In this document: piece after piece, positions 48,707 through 58,736 of the stretch
Position numbering within the stretch: the first letter of the stretch is position 1
Layout: each line of letters opens with the position of its first letter
Assembly: GCA_018818165.1 (NCBI GenBank)
Contig: JAHISP010000035.1
Span: forward strand, 42,340-106,339
Length of the DNA: 64,000 bases
Direction of reading: 5' to 3'
Source: Bacteroidota bacterium
GTDB taxonomy: Bacteria; Bacteroidota; Ignavibacteria; Ignavibacteriales; Melioribacteraceae
Program-made: the position numbers and the translations under genes
The notes under the pieces: generated by a model
The model's input: only the letters and a program-made list of their open reading frames with translations
Told to the model about the DNA's origin: nothing
Databases searched by the model: none

Positions 48707-48729
48707 GAGGCGATGCTTAACATCGCCTC
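48707..48729. terminator. Terminator between convergent pdaD and the T9SS protein gene
   Basis: GAGGCGATG and CATCGCCTC form a perfect 9-bp stem with a 5-base loop; T-rich tracts follow on both strands, so it may work in both directions. Confidence 0.75.
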
Positions 48730-48735
48730 CGAATT

Positions 48736-50742
48736 TTATTTTAATAGAATCATTTTTTTTACAGTTGCAAAATTTCCAGAAATAAGTTGATAGTAATAAA
48801 TTCCAGAACTAAAATTGCTTGCATCAAAATTAACCTCATAATTACCAGCTTTTTGTACTTTATTTACAAGAATAGCAATTTCTTGTCCTAACATATTATA
48901 AACAATTAATTTAACGTTTTGAGTCTCTTGTCTTGTTTCTCCAATCTCATATCTAATTGTTGTACTTGGATTAAATGGATTTGGATAGTTTTGTGATAAA
49001 CTATATTCAGTTGGCAATTGTGATTGTGGTTTATCCTTAACTCCAACTGGAACGTAATTGAAATTTGTGCTATAAAAACCTATTGCATCTTTTGCAATTT
49101 TCTTTGTTACATCAACTGATTCTAGCGAAGTGTTTCCTCTTCCAACAACATATGCCACAATTATTTCGACTGGCTCATTTGGTTTTAATGTAAATGGTCC
49201 AGTATTTTGCATCATTCTTTGGTCATTTTTTGAAGTATTAAGCCAACCTATATTTTTATTCGGATCACCTGAATACATAAAATTTGGGTCAACGCCATTA
49301 CAATCAAATCCAAAAACCTCTCCATATTCCCATTCACATGGATTTATTATACCACCAATTTTTGTTAAACCTAGTTGATAATTTCTCATTTCAACTTTGT
49401 CGTTAGGATCTCCCATAGTTGGATGACTGTGCATATATTGCATAAATGAAGTTATCTCTTGATTTTTTGCACCAACAATTTTTTGTTCTGGAAAATATTT
49501 ACCATTATTAATATTTGCGGTATCAAGCGGAGTATCAATGCCAATATCAAAAATTCCATTATTATTATTATCAGTAAATGTTTCGCCAACAATATACACG
49601 AGTGGGCGTTGAAGAATTGCAGTAATAAGTGCAGGGGAATTTCCAGATACATCATCTAAACCATTATTATAGCTAAAACCTACTTTCAGTGTTGTGTCAC
49701 AACCGACTAAATCGTTATAAGGATCACCAATATCCGGGTCAGCAAAGTGGGAAAAATAGACTGAATCGTGTTGCTCAGAACTTTTATTTTCAATAATATA
49801 TCTTATAAAATAAACTCCATCCAATTCTTTATGTGTATTAGGAGAATATCCAAATACTGTTTGTCTCACTTCAATGTTTTTTGGTGAAACATCAAACCGC
49901 CTAAATTCAGCTTCAACTCCATCATTAAATACTGACCAAGCGGTCATATCGCCAATTAAATCAGGTCTATCTTCGCCTTCATTCCAAATTCCATTTTCAT
50001 TTAGGTCAATTGGATTATATATTCCGTTATTATCACCGTCAATAAATTTAGCACCGAGTTCAACAGCTTTTTTCCAACTTTGCCAAGAGTTGCCAAAATC
50101 TGTGTCACTACTTCTTAGTATATAATTTAAATTAAATGGGTCTTGAGGCTCAGAGCCAACTTTGCCAGGTTGATAATCTTCAATTCTTGAAGCTGACATT
50201 ACAGCATTAGTCCAAAGTTCACCATTTGCATAACCCGATAAACCAAATCCACCAGAGAAAAGGACTGTACTTTCGTCAAAATCTCCTCTTAAATTTGAAT
50301 TTACATCCGCAATAACTCCTTTATTATCTAGTGCTAATTTAAATCGGTTCACATCTAACAAAAAATTTTCTGCCACATAAGCAGTATTAGTATATTCAAA
50401 TTGAATTGAACCAATAAATCTTTCAGTTGATTCACCTCGACTTATCCTATACAACTCTAAAGTATATTCACCACTATATAGATTGGAAATTGGCATGCAA
50501 AAATCATGGTAGGAAAAACAAGTTGTTGCTTCTGAAACAGTATCTATTTGATAAATAGTGATACTGCTTTTTCCCATGTAGGTTATATAATTAAGCTTAA
50601 AATCGCACTGTTCCCAAACATTTACGTTCCAAACAAAAACAGTGTCATTTTTAATTTCAACATATAGAGAATCAACTCCAGCTTTAATTTGGCTTGTTAA
50701 AATTGTGCTAAATAATAATAGAAATAAAAAATGTTTCCTCAT
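48736..50742 (-). CDS. T9SS-sorted secreted protein behind a tetranucleotide tract
   Basis: 668 residues from the ATG at 50742, which has GGAG eight bases upstream and is followed by a good signal peptide (H-F-L-F-L-L-L-F-S-T). The middle contains D-x-N-x-N-G-I-[FYW] loops (for example D-N-N-G-I-Y and D-N-N-N-N-G-I-F-D), and the end is a T9SS type A domain with Y-P-N-P-F-N-P-S-T. The frame is also open upstream to an ATG at 50847 with its own AGAGG site; that start would add 35 residues built on the (CAAT)10 tract and bury the signal peptide. Function unknown. Confidence 0.85.
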   Translation of the reverse strand: MRKHFLFLLLFSTILTSQIKAGVDSLYVEIKNDTVFVWNVNVWEQCDFKLNYITYMGKSSITIYQIDTVSEATTCFSYHDFCMPISNLYSGEYTLELYRISRGESTERFIGSIQFEYTNTAYVAENFLLDVNRFKLALDNKGVIADVNSNLRGDFDESTVLFSGGFGLSGYANGELWTNAVMSASRIEDYQPGKVGSEPQDPFNLNYILRSSDTDFGNSWQSWKKAVELGAKFIDGDNNGIYNPIDLNENGIWNEGEDRPDLIGDMTAWSVFNDGVEAEFRRFDVSPKNIEVRQTVFGYSPNTHKELDGVYFIRYIIENKSSEQHDSVYFSHFADPDIGDPYNDLVGCDTTLKVGFSYNNGLDDVSGNSPALITAILQRPLVYIVGETFTDNNNNGIFDIGIDTPLDTANINNGKYFPEQKIVGAKNQEITSFMQYMHSHPTMGDPNDKVEMRNYQLGLTKIGGIINPCEWEYGEVFGFDCNGVDPNFMYSGDPNKNIGWLNTSKNDQRMMQNTGPFTLKPNEPVEIIVAYVVGRGNTSLESVDVTKKIAKDAIGFYSTNFNYVPVGVKDKPQSQLPTEYSLSQNYPNPFNPSTTIRYEIGETRQETQNVKLIVYNMLGQEIAILVNKVQKAGNYEVNFDASNFSSGIYYYQLISGNFATVKKMILLK

Positions 50743-50790
50743 AACGCGACTCCAATTTTTATAAATCTTCAGAGAATATATAAGGAAAGC

Positions 50791-50832
<42 letters not shown>

Positions 50833-50910
50833 AGCAAATTTTTTCATAATTACCTCTTTATAATTTTGTTGTGAATTAAACTAGATAATTTAAAAAAGAA
50901 TGTCAATAAT

Positions 50911-51540
50911 TTATATTGACATTGCAAAAAACAACTGAGCAATAAAATAAGTTGATAAAATAATTGGCTCGGCAAAGCTAAATTTTTTGTAAAACTTGTT
51001 AAAAGCCAAAGTAGTATCAGAAATTGCAAAAAGAACAGCTCCAATTCCAACAAAAGAGATTTGCCCAAATTGATAATCCATATTCAAAGCAGAAAACAGC
51101 ATAATTGAAATAACCAAAATATAACCAAACACGGGATATTTCATTCCACCAAGTTTTGGCTTTAAGTACTTTGCGACAATAAAAATATAGACTATAATCG
51201 GCACTAAAAGTACGTAACAATAAGTATTTATGACTTGATTAAAAGCGAGAATGTACAATAAATGAGCAGCCAAAAATGAATATAATCCGTTTGTAAAATA
51301 TTTTTCTGGAAAAAGAAGATATAAATCGCCGAGCAATGAAAACACTAGTCCAATAATAATTAAGTAAGCATAAGTGCTATATTCCTCTCGGAATTCCAAT
51401 AGCGGCAAAGCAATTATTAAAAGTAAAGTTAATGGTTTTAGCACGTAATAAAACTTTCTTTTACCTAACTGTTTGGTAATAATAGCAAAACTTGTTAATA
51501 TTATAATAATAGCAATATGAATAATTTTTGAAATCTCCAT
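50911..51540 (-). CDS. YhhN family membrane protein (lysoplasmalogenase-like)
   Basis: 209 residues with about eight hydrophobic segments. F-S-L-L-G-D-L-Y-L-L-F-P and a late A-I-S-D-T-T-L-A-F-N-K-F carry the family Asp residues seen in YhhN/TMEM86, a group whose animal members hydrolyse lysoplasmalogens. Bacterial activity is inferred. Its ATG overlaps the transglutaminase stop by one base. Confidence 0.87.
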   Translation of the reverse strand: MEISKIIHIAIIIILTSFAIITKQLGKRKFYYVLKPLTLLLIIALPLLEFREEYSTYAYLIIIGLVFSLLGDLYLLFPEKYFTNGLYSFLAAHLLYILAFNQVINTYCYVLLVPIIVYIFIVAKYLKPKLGGMKYPVFGYILVISIMLFSALNMDYQFGQISFVGIGAVLFAISDTTLAFNKFYKKFSFAEPIILSTYFIAQLFFAMSI

Positions 51541-52964
51541 TACAACGTGTCCAAATATTCCACATCAATAAAGTAATCCCAATTATCAAAATAAAGATTT
51601 CCACCACGCCATTCTACTTCGCCACGTTGGAAATCAACAGTTTCACTTCGTGGATAAATTTTTGCTGGATAAAGTGGTTGTGCAATATCGTTATTTATAA
51701 TCATGTGGAACGGATCATTTCCACCAAGGAAAAACCATTTTGTATCTTCATCTTCTGAAATAGTAAGTCCAAATGATTGATCAACTGGAACCCATCCAAT
51801 TCCTTCAAAATAAGCTTCTGCCCAATCGTGTAAGTTCAAATTATCTGGATGAAGCATTAAGCCGCTTTCCCATCTTGCTGGAATTCCATTATAGCGAGCA
51901 AGTGTAATAAATGTGAGTGATTTAATTCCACAATCACCATGACCAGTAGCTAAACAGTAATCCGAAATATTATCAATTGTCGAATACTCACGCGCACCAG
52001 CCCAAGGGATGTTATCATTAATCCATTTGTAAATTTTCTTTGCTTTAACAATTGGATTTGTCTCATCCCCAACAATCTTTTTGGAAAGCTCTTTTACTCT
52101 TTCCGTAAATTGAATGTGTGGAAGTCTTTCAGATGTATATTTTTTATAGTCATCCGAATCTGTTTTGTATTCTGTTGCTAAATCTGGAGTTAATTTGTGA
52201 AACTCATTTGCGCCAGTAAATTCAACAGACAATTTAAATTCCGTTGGCTTCCCTTTTTCTGCAACTTGCTCGGAGTAAATAGTTTTGTGTGAATATTCGT
52301 CAGGCGATACAACATAATTTTCATTATTAATCGAAACTAATTTAACATCGCTTTGTCGCTCCCCTTTTTCTCTCGGGAATGGTAACCAGCATCTTATTAC
52401 TTCTCCCTCTGGAACTGCATCTGCATTTACAATTAGTTTATAATTTAATCTAATTCTTTTTTTCTCAAAGAAAGGTGAATTTGCATCCTTTTTACTTAAA
52501 ATTTCTGGAATATAACTTTCTAAAAATTCATCCAAATTATCTTTTACAACTCCATCAATTTTTTCCTTTTGGAGTTTTGCTTCTTTGTTAATTCTAAATA
52601 AATTACTAGCGGCACGATTAAAATAGAATTTATTTCCATCAATAACTTTAAATTCAAGTGATCCATCATCCTCCCATTTTTTCAAATCGTTAGAAGTTAT
52701 ATTTGGATAATATTTCTTAACATAATTCAAAATATCTGTTTCCGTTTTGCAAAAATCCTTTCTAATTCTATCCATTTTTTCTTTTTGGAAGGATAGTTTC
52801 AAACGATCTTCCACAGAAATATTGTCATCCATCATTAAATTATCCACCAATTCTGTTGCTTTGGAAAATTCACCTATGTTAATTAAGCTCTGTAGTTTAT
52901 CAAAATCTTTATTTGACGCAAAAAACAACCCAGCTAGAAAAAAAAGAAATATTAAAGTTTTCAT
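51540..52964 (-). CDS. Exported transglutaminase-like cysteine protease-fold protein
   Basis: 474 residues with a signal peptide (~1-18). The C-terminal half has a transglutaminase core: Cys in G-H-G-D-C-G-I-K-S-L, His in L-H-D-W-A-E-A-Y and Asp in W-V-P-V-D-Q-S-F-G, all present. The N-terminal ~150 residues are helical. Such proteins in this group are predicted amidases or peptidases in the periplasm; the substrate is not known. Confidence 0.88.
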   Translation of the reverse strand: MKTLIFLFFLAGLFFASNKDFDKLQSLINIGEFSKATELVDNLMMDDNISVEDRLKLSFQKEKMDRIRKDFCKTETDILNYVKKYYPNITSNDLKKWEDDGSLEFKVIDGNKFYFNRAASNLFRINKEAKLQKEKIDGVVKDNLDEFLESYIPEILSKKDANSPFFEKKRIRLNYKLIVNADAVPEGEVIRCWLPFPREKGERQSDVKLVSINNENYVVSPDEYSHKTIYSEQVAEKGKPTEFKLSVEFTGANEFHKLTPDLATEYKTDSDDYKKYTSERLPHIQFTERVKELSKKIVGDETNPIVKAKKIYKWINDNIPWAGAREYSTIDNISDYCLATGHGDCGIKSLTFITLARYNGIPARWESGLMLHPDNLNLHDWAEAYFEGIGWVPVDQSFGLTISEDEDTKWFFLGGNDPFHMIINNDIAQPLYPAKIYPRSETVDFQRGEVEWRGGNLYFDNWDYFIDVEYLDTL

Positions 52965-53101
52965 TATTTAACCTAAATTTTTTATTATTTAATTAGTTTT
53001 TCTTTGTGATTCGATGTATTTTTTTTTAATTTCTGCACACTTAAAATCAATAACAATTTTATTAATTACAAATATAGTTTTTTATTTTTAAGGAGGTTTT
53101 T

Positions 53102-54502
53102 GTGAAGAATCTAGTTATAGTCTATTTTTATATTATCCTAATAACAAGCATTAGTTACGCACAAAGTGGAAATGGTCATGCTCCAAATAATCTTTTGTCC
53201 TATAAACCAGCTGGGTATTCAATTGAACCATATGAAAGACAAGCTACATCTGATAAAAGTGTGGCGGATAATACTATTACAGATACAGATAACACAGATA
53301 TTTTTGTAAATTTCATATATGATACTTCTTCAAAAAATGTTTATTTAGTTTATACATCTGACGGTTCAACTATACCCGATAAAACAAACGGGATTACCCA
53401 ACCTTGTGCTTTCAATAATTTCAACGACCCAAATAGAACATGGTTAGGAACTATCCCACAGTCTTCTAATTATGCAACATCTGAGGTTCGTTATGTTATT
53501 TATATTAGCGATTCTGATCTTGCATCAGCATGGGGTAGAATTACTTCTACAGGATATAGCACTAGTTGGACCGAAGGTGATAGCTATTTTTCTTATACAG
53601 CAAGTGATGACGATGATATTGCTCCTGCTTTCAATAATGCAATATTTGTAGAGGGTACTAAAAAATTAAGAATTGATATAACTGATGCAAGTTCAATTTA
53701 TGACGATGGAACTGGTTCTAGTGGACAAGGAATATATATGATTTATGATGACGATGGAGAAATCAGCACAAATTATGATGGAGAAGTACAACTTTCCTTG
53801 CTATCAGGGGATACTTATGAAACTGATAATGCATTACCTTATTCAAGTGGAACAACTATTACTTACAAAGTATTTGCATATGATAATGACTTTGATAATA
53901 GTCTTACAACTGATAGAAAACAAGGAACGGTACAAAGTTCTATTGAATATCCTGTCCCTGTAGAACTAACTTCTTTCACAGTAAATAAAATTAGTAATAA
54001 CACAATACTTAACTGGACAACCGCAACAGAAGTAAATAATTACGGATTTGAAATTGAGGCTTCAACAAGCTCAGCCACCGATTGGACAAAAATTGGATTT
54101 GTGGCTGGACACGGAAATAGCAATTCACCCAAAGATTATAATTTTGCTGCTACAGATAATGCAAAGTATTACAGACTTAAACAAGTTGATACAGATGGTG
54201 GATTTGAATATAGCGATGTTGTAGAAGTTGAAATGAATTTGAGCTATAAGCTTTCACAAAATCACCCAAATCCTTTTAACCCAACAACAGAAATTAGCTT
54301 TACAATTCCGCAAGCAAGTAAAGTTAACATTACAATTTATAATGCATTAGGACAAGCTGTGGCAGAAGTTGCAAACAGAGAGTTTAATGCAGGTAATCAT
54401 TCCCTAAATTTTAACGCGGCAAATTTAACTAGTGGAATTTATTTTTACCGATTAGAATCCGCAGAGTTTTCTCAAACTATGAAAATGATTCTGATGAAAT
54501 AG
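53102..54502 (+). CDS. T9SS-sorted secreted protein of unknown domain type
   Basis: 466 residues starting at GTG with a strong AAGGAGG upstream. Signal peptide ~1-20 (S-Y-A-Q), a ~260-residue beta-rich N-terminal region with D-D-D-D/D-D-D-G clusters, a linker beginning P-V-P-V-E-L-T-S-F near residue 285, and a T9SS type A domain ending M-K-M-I-L-M-K. The linker and tail are nearly the same as in the alpha-amylase next door. The N-terminal region looks like a binding domain but is not one I can name. Confidence 0.82.
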   Translation: MKNLVIVYFYIILITSISYAQSGNGHAPNNLLSYKPAGYSIEPYERQATSDKSVADNTITDTDNTDIFVNFIYDTSSKNVYLVYTSDGSTIPDKTNGITQPCAFNNFNDPNRTWLGTIPQSSNYATSEVRYVIYISDSDLASAWGRITSTGYSTSWTEGDSYFSYTASDDDDIAPAFNNAIFVEGTKKLRIDITDASSIYDDGTGSSGQGIYMIYDDDGEISTNYDGEVQLSLLSGDTYETDNALPYSSGTTITYKVFAYDNDFDNSLTTDRKQGTVQSSIEYPVPVELTSFTVNKISNNTILNWTTATEVNNYGFEIEASTSSATDWTKIGFVAGHGNSNSPKDYNFAATDNAKYYRLKQVDTDGGFEYSDVVEVEMNLSYKLSQNHPNPFNPTTEISFTIPQASKVNITIYNALGQAVAEVANREFNAGNHSLNFNAANLTSGIYFYRLESAEFSQTMKMILMK

Positions 54503-54533
54503 ATAAAAATTTTATCAAAATTTCTTAACTTTG

Positions 54534-54569
54534 AAAGCGGTGTAATACAAAATTGCATCGCTTTTTTTT
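54534..54569 (+). terminator. Rho-independent terminator
   Basis: AAAGCGGTG pairs with CATCGCTTT (one G-T pair) across a 13-base loop and runs into eight T residues, 30 bases after the upstream stop. It separates the gene at 53102 from the amylase gene. Confidence 0.8.
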
Positions 54570-54596
54570 ATTACAAAATAATAGCAGATTATTCAT

Positions 54597-57107
54597 ATGA
54601 AAAACCGAACATTCGTTTTTATCCTTTTGTTAAGTACTACTATAGTTGCCCAAGATTTTTTAATGCAAGGTTGGTATTGGGATTATCCCAAAACAACTTC
54701 TGGCTATAATTGGGCAGACACATTAAATAATAAAGCCGTTGAATTAGCTAATGCTGGTTTTACGCATATTTGGCTTCCTCCCTTTTCTCGTGCAAGTTCA
54801 GGTAATAGCAGTAATGGATATGACCCAAAAGATTTGTACGATTTAGGTGAGTTTGGTGGCGGTGCAACTGGTTTTGGCGCACGAACTGATGTTGATAATT
54901 TAATTACAATTTTTAATAATAATGGAATTAATGCAGTTGCTGATGTAGTATTTAATCACAGAGATGGTGGTGCCGCAGAAACAAATACTGCAGTTGAAGG
55001 ATGGATTGAGAATTTCACCTCAACAAAAGTAAATAGTGGCGATAACGCTTATCCTTCTGATAGATTTCGTTGTGTTTTACCAATTGGTGGTGCAACTGGC
55101 AAAGGAGCCGGAACCTATTATTTTAAAATCCGCTCCGCTTCACAACATTCAAATTTTTATGGAAAAGAGTATAAATTCTATGCTTGGACAAATACTGTTG
55201 GTTGGCAAGCATTAGCAGACACTGCAGAGGTAGAACCCAATGGTGGAGGAAATTGTGGACAAGCAAATAATGTTGTAACTCTTGGCAGAAACTTTATTGC
55301 TAACATTGATGCAGATGCATGTGGAATTGATGAATTTGCGCTTACTTTAACAACAGATGATTTTAATTCTGCAGGCGATAATATTTATATCGTTCTTTCA
55401 AATAGTAATGGAAATTATTCTGATCACTATATTTATGGACTTTGGTACACAGGCACTTCTTCTGATATCCAAGCTGATATTCAATATCAGACTTATACAG
55501 ATTTTACAAATATGCCAAGCGGCAATGGAAGTATGAATTATATGAACTTCAAACCAAATGGAAGTGCCACTAACCTGAGCGGTGATTGGGATTGGATGTG
55601 GTTCTTTTACGATTATGACCAAACCTCTGCTTCAACTCAAACGGCTCTGTTGAATTGGAGTAAGTGGCTTTGGACTGATGTTGGAATTAGAGGTTACAGA
55701 ATGGATGCCGTAAAACATTTCCCTCCAGAATTTGTTGGGAACTTGCTTGATTATTTACATACAGAAAGTATTGATCCCGGTATTGTGGTTGGTGAGTTTT
55801 ATGATTCAAATCCTTCTCTACTAAAGAGTTGGGTTGATGATGTTTACTCATTCATGGATGCTGCAACTATTGCAGCAATTACTCCAAGAATATTTGATTT
55901 TTCATTACGTCAAGCACTTAAGGATGCTTCAGATTCCTTTGGAAATGATGTACGCGCTGTTTTTAATGCTGGTATTGTTGATGGCGCGGGTGGCAGTGGA
56001 TTTAATGTAGTTACTTTCCTTAATAATCATGATTTTAGAGATGGTGATCAGCCCATCCAGAATGACCCAATTCTTGGTTATGCTTATTTACTTACAAATA
56101 ACCAAATTGGAGTTCCTACTGTTTTCTATCCAGATTATTATCACGTGGTTGGATTTTCAAATGGTAATCTTAAAAATGAGATTAATAAATTAATGGAAGT
56201 TCATAAAAACTTTATTTATGGGTCATCAAGTAGGGATTATTTATCTCGCTCTGGAACACCATATGCTCCAACTTTTACTACTGGATTTACTACTACAACA
56301 TTAGTGTATCAGCTAATGAACACTCCAAAAGGTAAAGATGTTATTGTTGCAATAAATTATGCAGGAGAGCCATTGGATGTTGAGATTGGAATAAACATGA
56401 CTAACGTTTCAAATGGTGATACTTTTGGAGATCAAATTGGAAATGCAACTCTTGCAACTACTACCGTCGCAAATAGTAAAGTGATTCTCCAAATTCCAGC
56501 AAGAAGTTATTCTGTTTGGGTACAAAATACTGCCCCGCTTCCAGTTGAACTTTCTTCGTTTACCACAAAGTTAATTAATAACCATGTTGTTCTAAATTGG
56601 AGAACAGAAACAGAAGTTAATAATTATGGATTTGAGATTGAGGCTTCGACAAGCTCTGCCACCGATTGGGGAAAAATTGGATTTGTTGAAGGTCATGGAA
56701 ATAGTAACTCGCCAAAAGAATACTCTTTCATTGATAATCACAATATGGTAGCTGAGCGGAGTCGAAGCTACAGATTAAAGCAAATAGATACAGATGGAAA
56801 TTTTGAGTATTCAAATATTTCTGAGATTTCAGTTTCCAACCTAAATAAATATTTCTTGGCTCAGAATAATCCAAATCCTTTTAATCCTGCAACATCAATA
56901 AGTTTCACAATACCTAAAGTTGAGCACGTTAATTTAAAAGTTTTTAATTCACTTGGGGAAACTGTTGCTGAACTGGTAAATAGAGAGCTTAACGCTGGAG
57001 AGCATTCTGTAATTTTTGATGCTTCAAATTTGAGTAGCGGAATTTATTTATATAGATTGGAAACAGATAATTTTTCTCAAACTATGAAAATGATATTAAT
57101 GAAATAA
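54597..57107 (+). CDS. Secreted alpha-amylase (GH13) with T9SS sorting domain
   Basis: 836 residues. Signal peptide ~1-18 (V-A-Q). GH13 barrel: D-V-V-F-N-H-R-D (region I), G-Y-R-M-D-A-V-K-H (region II with the nucleophile Asp), V-V-G-E-F-Y-D (acid/base Glu) and F-L-N-N-H-D-F (third Asp), so the triad is complete. An insertion of about 200 residues lies between region I and region II. Domain C, the P-V-E-L-S-S-F linker and a T9SS domain ending M-K-M-I-L-M-K follow. It should digest starch or glycogen outside the cell. No strong ribosome site is seen. Confidence 0.93.
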   Translation: MKNRTFVFILLLSTTIVAQDFLMQGWYWDYPKTTSGYNWADTLNNKAVELANAGFTHIWLPPFSRASSGNSSNGYDPKDLYDLGEFGGGATGFGARTDVDNLITIFNNNGINAVADVVFNHRDGGAAETNTAVEGWIENFTSTKVNSGDNAYPSDRFRCVLPIGGATGKGAGTYYFKIRSASQHSNFYGKEYKFYAWTNTVGWQALADTAEVEPNGGGNCGQANNVVTLGRNFIANIDADACGIDEFALTLTTDDFNSAGDNIYIVLSNSNGNYSDHYIYGLWYTGTSSDIQADIQYQTYTDFTNMPSGNGSMNYMNFKPNGSATNLSGDWDWMWFFYDYDQTSASTQTALLNWSKWLWTDVGIRGYRMDAVKHFPPEFVGNLLDYLHTESIDPGIVVGEFYDSNPSLLKSWVDDVYSFMDAATIAAITPRIFDFSLRQALKDASDSFGNDVRAVFNAGIVDGAGGSGFNVVTFLNNHDFRDGDQPIQNDPILGYAYLLTNNQIGVPTVFYPDYYHVVGFSNGNLKNEINKLMEVHKNFIYGSSSRDYLSRSGTPYAPTFTTGFTTTTLVYQLMNTPKGKDVIVAINYAGEPLDVEIGINMTNVSNGDTFGDQIGNATLATTTVANSKVILQIPARSYSVWVQNTAPLPVELSSFTTKLINNHVVLNWRTETEVNNYGFEIEASTSSATDWGKIGFVEGHGNSNSPKEYSFIDNHNMVAERSRSYRLKQIDTDGNFEYSNISEISVSNLNKYFLAQNNPNPFNPATSISFTIPKVEHVNLKVFNSLGETVAELVNRELNAGEHSVIFDASNLSSGIYLYRLETDNFSQTMKMILMK
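56748..56771. repeat. REP-like palindrome inside the amylase coding sequence
   Basis: The core GCTGAGCGGAGTCGAAGC, flanked by GTA and TAC, matches a palindrome common between genes in FCB genomes. Here it is in frame and encodes V-A-E-R-S-R-S, residues absent from the otherwise similar linker in the neighbouring protein. Confidence 0.7.
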
Positions 57108-57137
57108 ACAGAACTCATATTAGGACAATTAAAAATA

Positions 57138-58730
57138 ATGAAATATAAAAAAGCATTTATAAATGGAAAAATATATACTGTAAACCCTAAAGCAGAATGG
57201 GCAGAAGCAATAATTACAGTCGATAATAAAATAGTGTTTGTTGGCAGCAATGAAGAAGCGAGCTTGCATATTGATACTTTTACAGAAGTGATTGATCTTG
57301 AAAGCAAATTTGTTCTTCCTGGTTTTATCGATTCACATGCTCATATTGTAATGGGTGGTGAATTTTTAATAAGTATTGATTTAACAAATGTCGATTCCCC
57401 ACAATTATTTTCTGAAAAAATTAAAATTTTTGCTAAAGATAAAATTGGGAAATGGATAACTGGAGGTAATTGGAATCATCATAATTGGGCTGATTCTGAG
57501 TTACCACGCAAAGAGTGGATTGATGAAGATACGAAATCAACTCCAGTATTTTTACAAAGAATGGATTATCACATGGGATTGGCTAATTCGTTTGCGCTTC
57601 AATTGGCTGGAATTACATCTGCAACTCCAAACCCAGCAGGTGGTGAAATTATTAAAGATGCAAATGGTGAACCAACTGGAATTTTAATTGATAAAGCAAT
57701 GGATTTAATTTATAAAATAATTCCTCAATCAACTGATGAGGTATATGTAAACGCCATTGACGCTGCAATGAAATTGGCTAGAGAAAATGGAGTTACTTCT
57801 ATTCATGACATTTCATATAATCACCATTTTAGAGCACTTCAAAAAGCGGAACGAGAAAACCGTTTGACAAGCCGAGTTTATTCACGATTATTACTTACAA
57901 AAAGTAGTAGTTTTTCTGATATTGAAATTGAACATAATTTTGGAAGTGATTTATTGAAAATTGGCTCAATGAAAGCATTTGCGGATGGTTCACTCGGTTC
58001 TGAAAGTGCATATATGTTTGAGCCCTATAACTCCAACCCAAATAATTTTGGTTTACCAATGGAGGAACTTACAAATGGTAAGTTGAAAGAAATGATACTT
58101 GCAAGCGATAAGAATAAGCTACAATGCTCCATTCATGCAATTGGTGATAGAGCCGTTTCAGAATTAATAGATATTGCGGAAGCGATGATTTCTGAAAACC
58201 CTAGCTGGGACAGACGATTTAGAATTGAACATGCACAAACAATTCGTCCAACAGATATAAAAAGATGCGCAGATTTAGGAATTATAATTTCTGCTCAACC
58301 ATATCACTTATTTGATGACGGCTGCTGGGCAGAGAAATTAATTGGCAAAGATAGACTAAAGCAAACTTATTCATTTAAATCTATGCTAAATGCTGGAGTT
58401 AAATTATGTTTTGGAAGCGATTGGTCTGTTTCCACAATAAATCCTATTAAAGGAATTCACGTTGCTGTTACAAGAGAAACATCGGATGGAAGAAATCCAA
58501 ATGGTTTAATTCCAGAAGAAAAAATATCTGTTAGCGAAGCAATTAAATGCTACACAATTAATGCTGCTTATGCGGCGTTTCAAGAAAATTTAATTGGAAG
58601 TATTGAGGTTGGCAAACTTGCCGATTTTGTAGTTTTATCCGATAACCTATTTGAGACTCAACCTAGTAAAATCAAGGATATAAAAATCAATAAAACAATT
58701 TTTAATGGTGAAGTTGTTTTTTCAATTTAA
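57138..58730 (+). CDS. Amidohydrolase of the YtcJ type
   Basis: 530 residues. The metal-binding D-S-H-A-H near 66, central S-I-H-D-I and C-S-I-H-A-I-G-D-R, H-A-Q and late C-F-G-S-D-W place it in the metal-dependent amidohydrolase superfamily, YtcJ-like branch with a composite beta-sandwich at both ends. Substrate unknown. 30 bases after the amylase gene, which may be chance. Confidence 0.92.
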   Translation: MKYKKAFINGKIYTVNPKAEWAEAIITVDNKIVFVGSNEEASLHIDTFTEVIDLESKFVLPGFIDSHAHIVMGGEFLISIDLTNVDSPQLFSEKIKIFAKDKIGKWITGGNWNHHNWADSELPRKEWIDEDTKSTPVFLQRMDYHMGLANSFALQLAGITSATPNPAGGEIIKDANGEPTGILIDKAMDLIYKIIPQSTDEVYVNAIDAAMKLARENGVTSIHDISYNHHFRALQKAERENRLTSRVYSRLLLTKSSSFSDIEIEHNFGSDLLKIGSMKAFADGSLGSESAYMFEPYNSNPNNFGLPMEELTNGKLKEMILASDKNKLQCSIHAIGDRAVSELIDIAEAMISENPSWDRRFRIEHAQTIRPTDIKRCADLGIIISAQPYHLFDDGCWAEKLIGKDRLKQTYSFKSMLNAGVKLCFGSDWSVSTINPIKGIHVAVTRETSDGRNPNGLIPEEKISVSEAIKCYTINAAYAAFQENLIGSIEVGKLADFVVLSDNLFETQPSKIKDIKINKTIFNGEVVFSI

Positions 58731-58736
58731 TTGATT

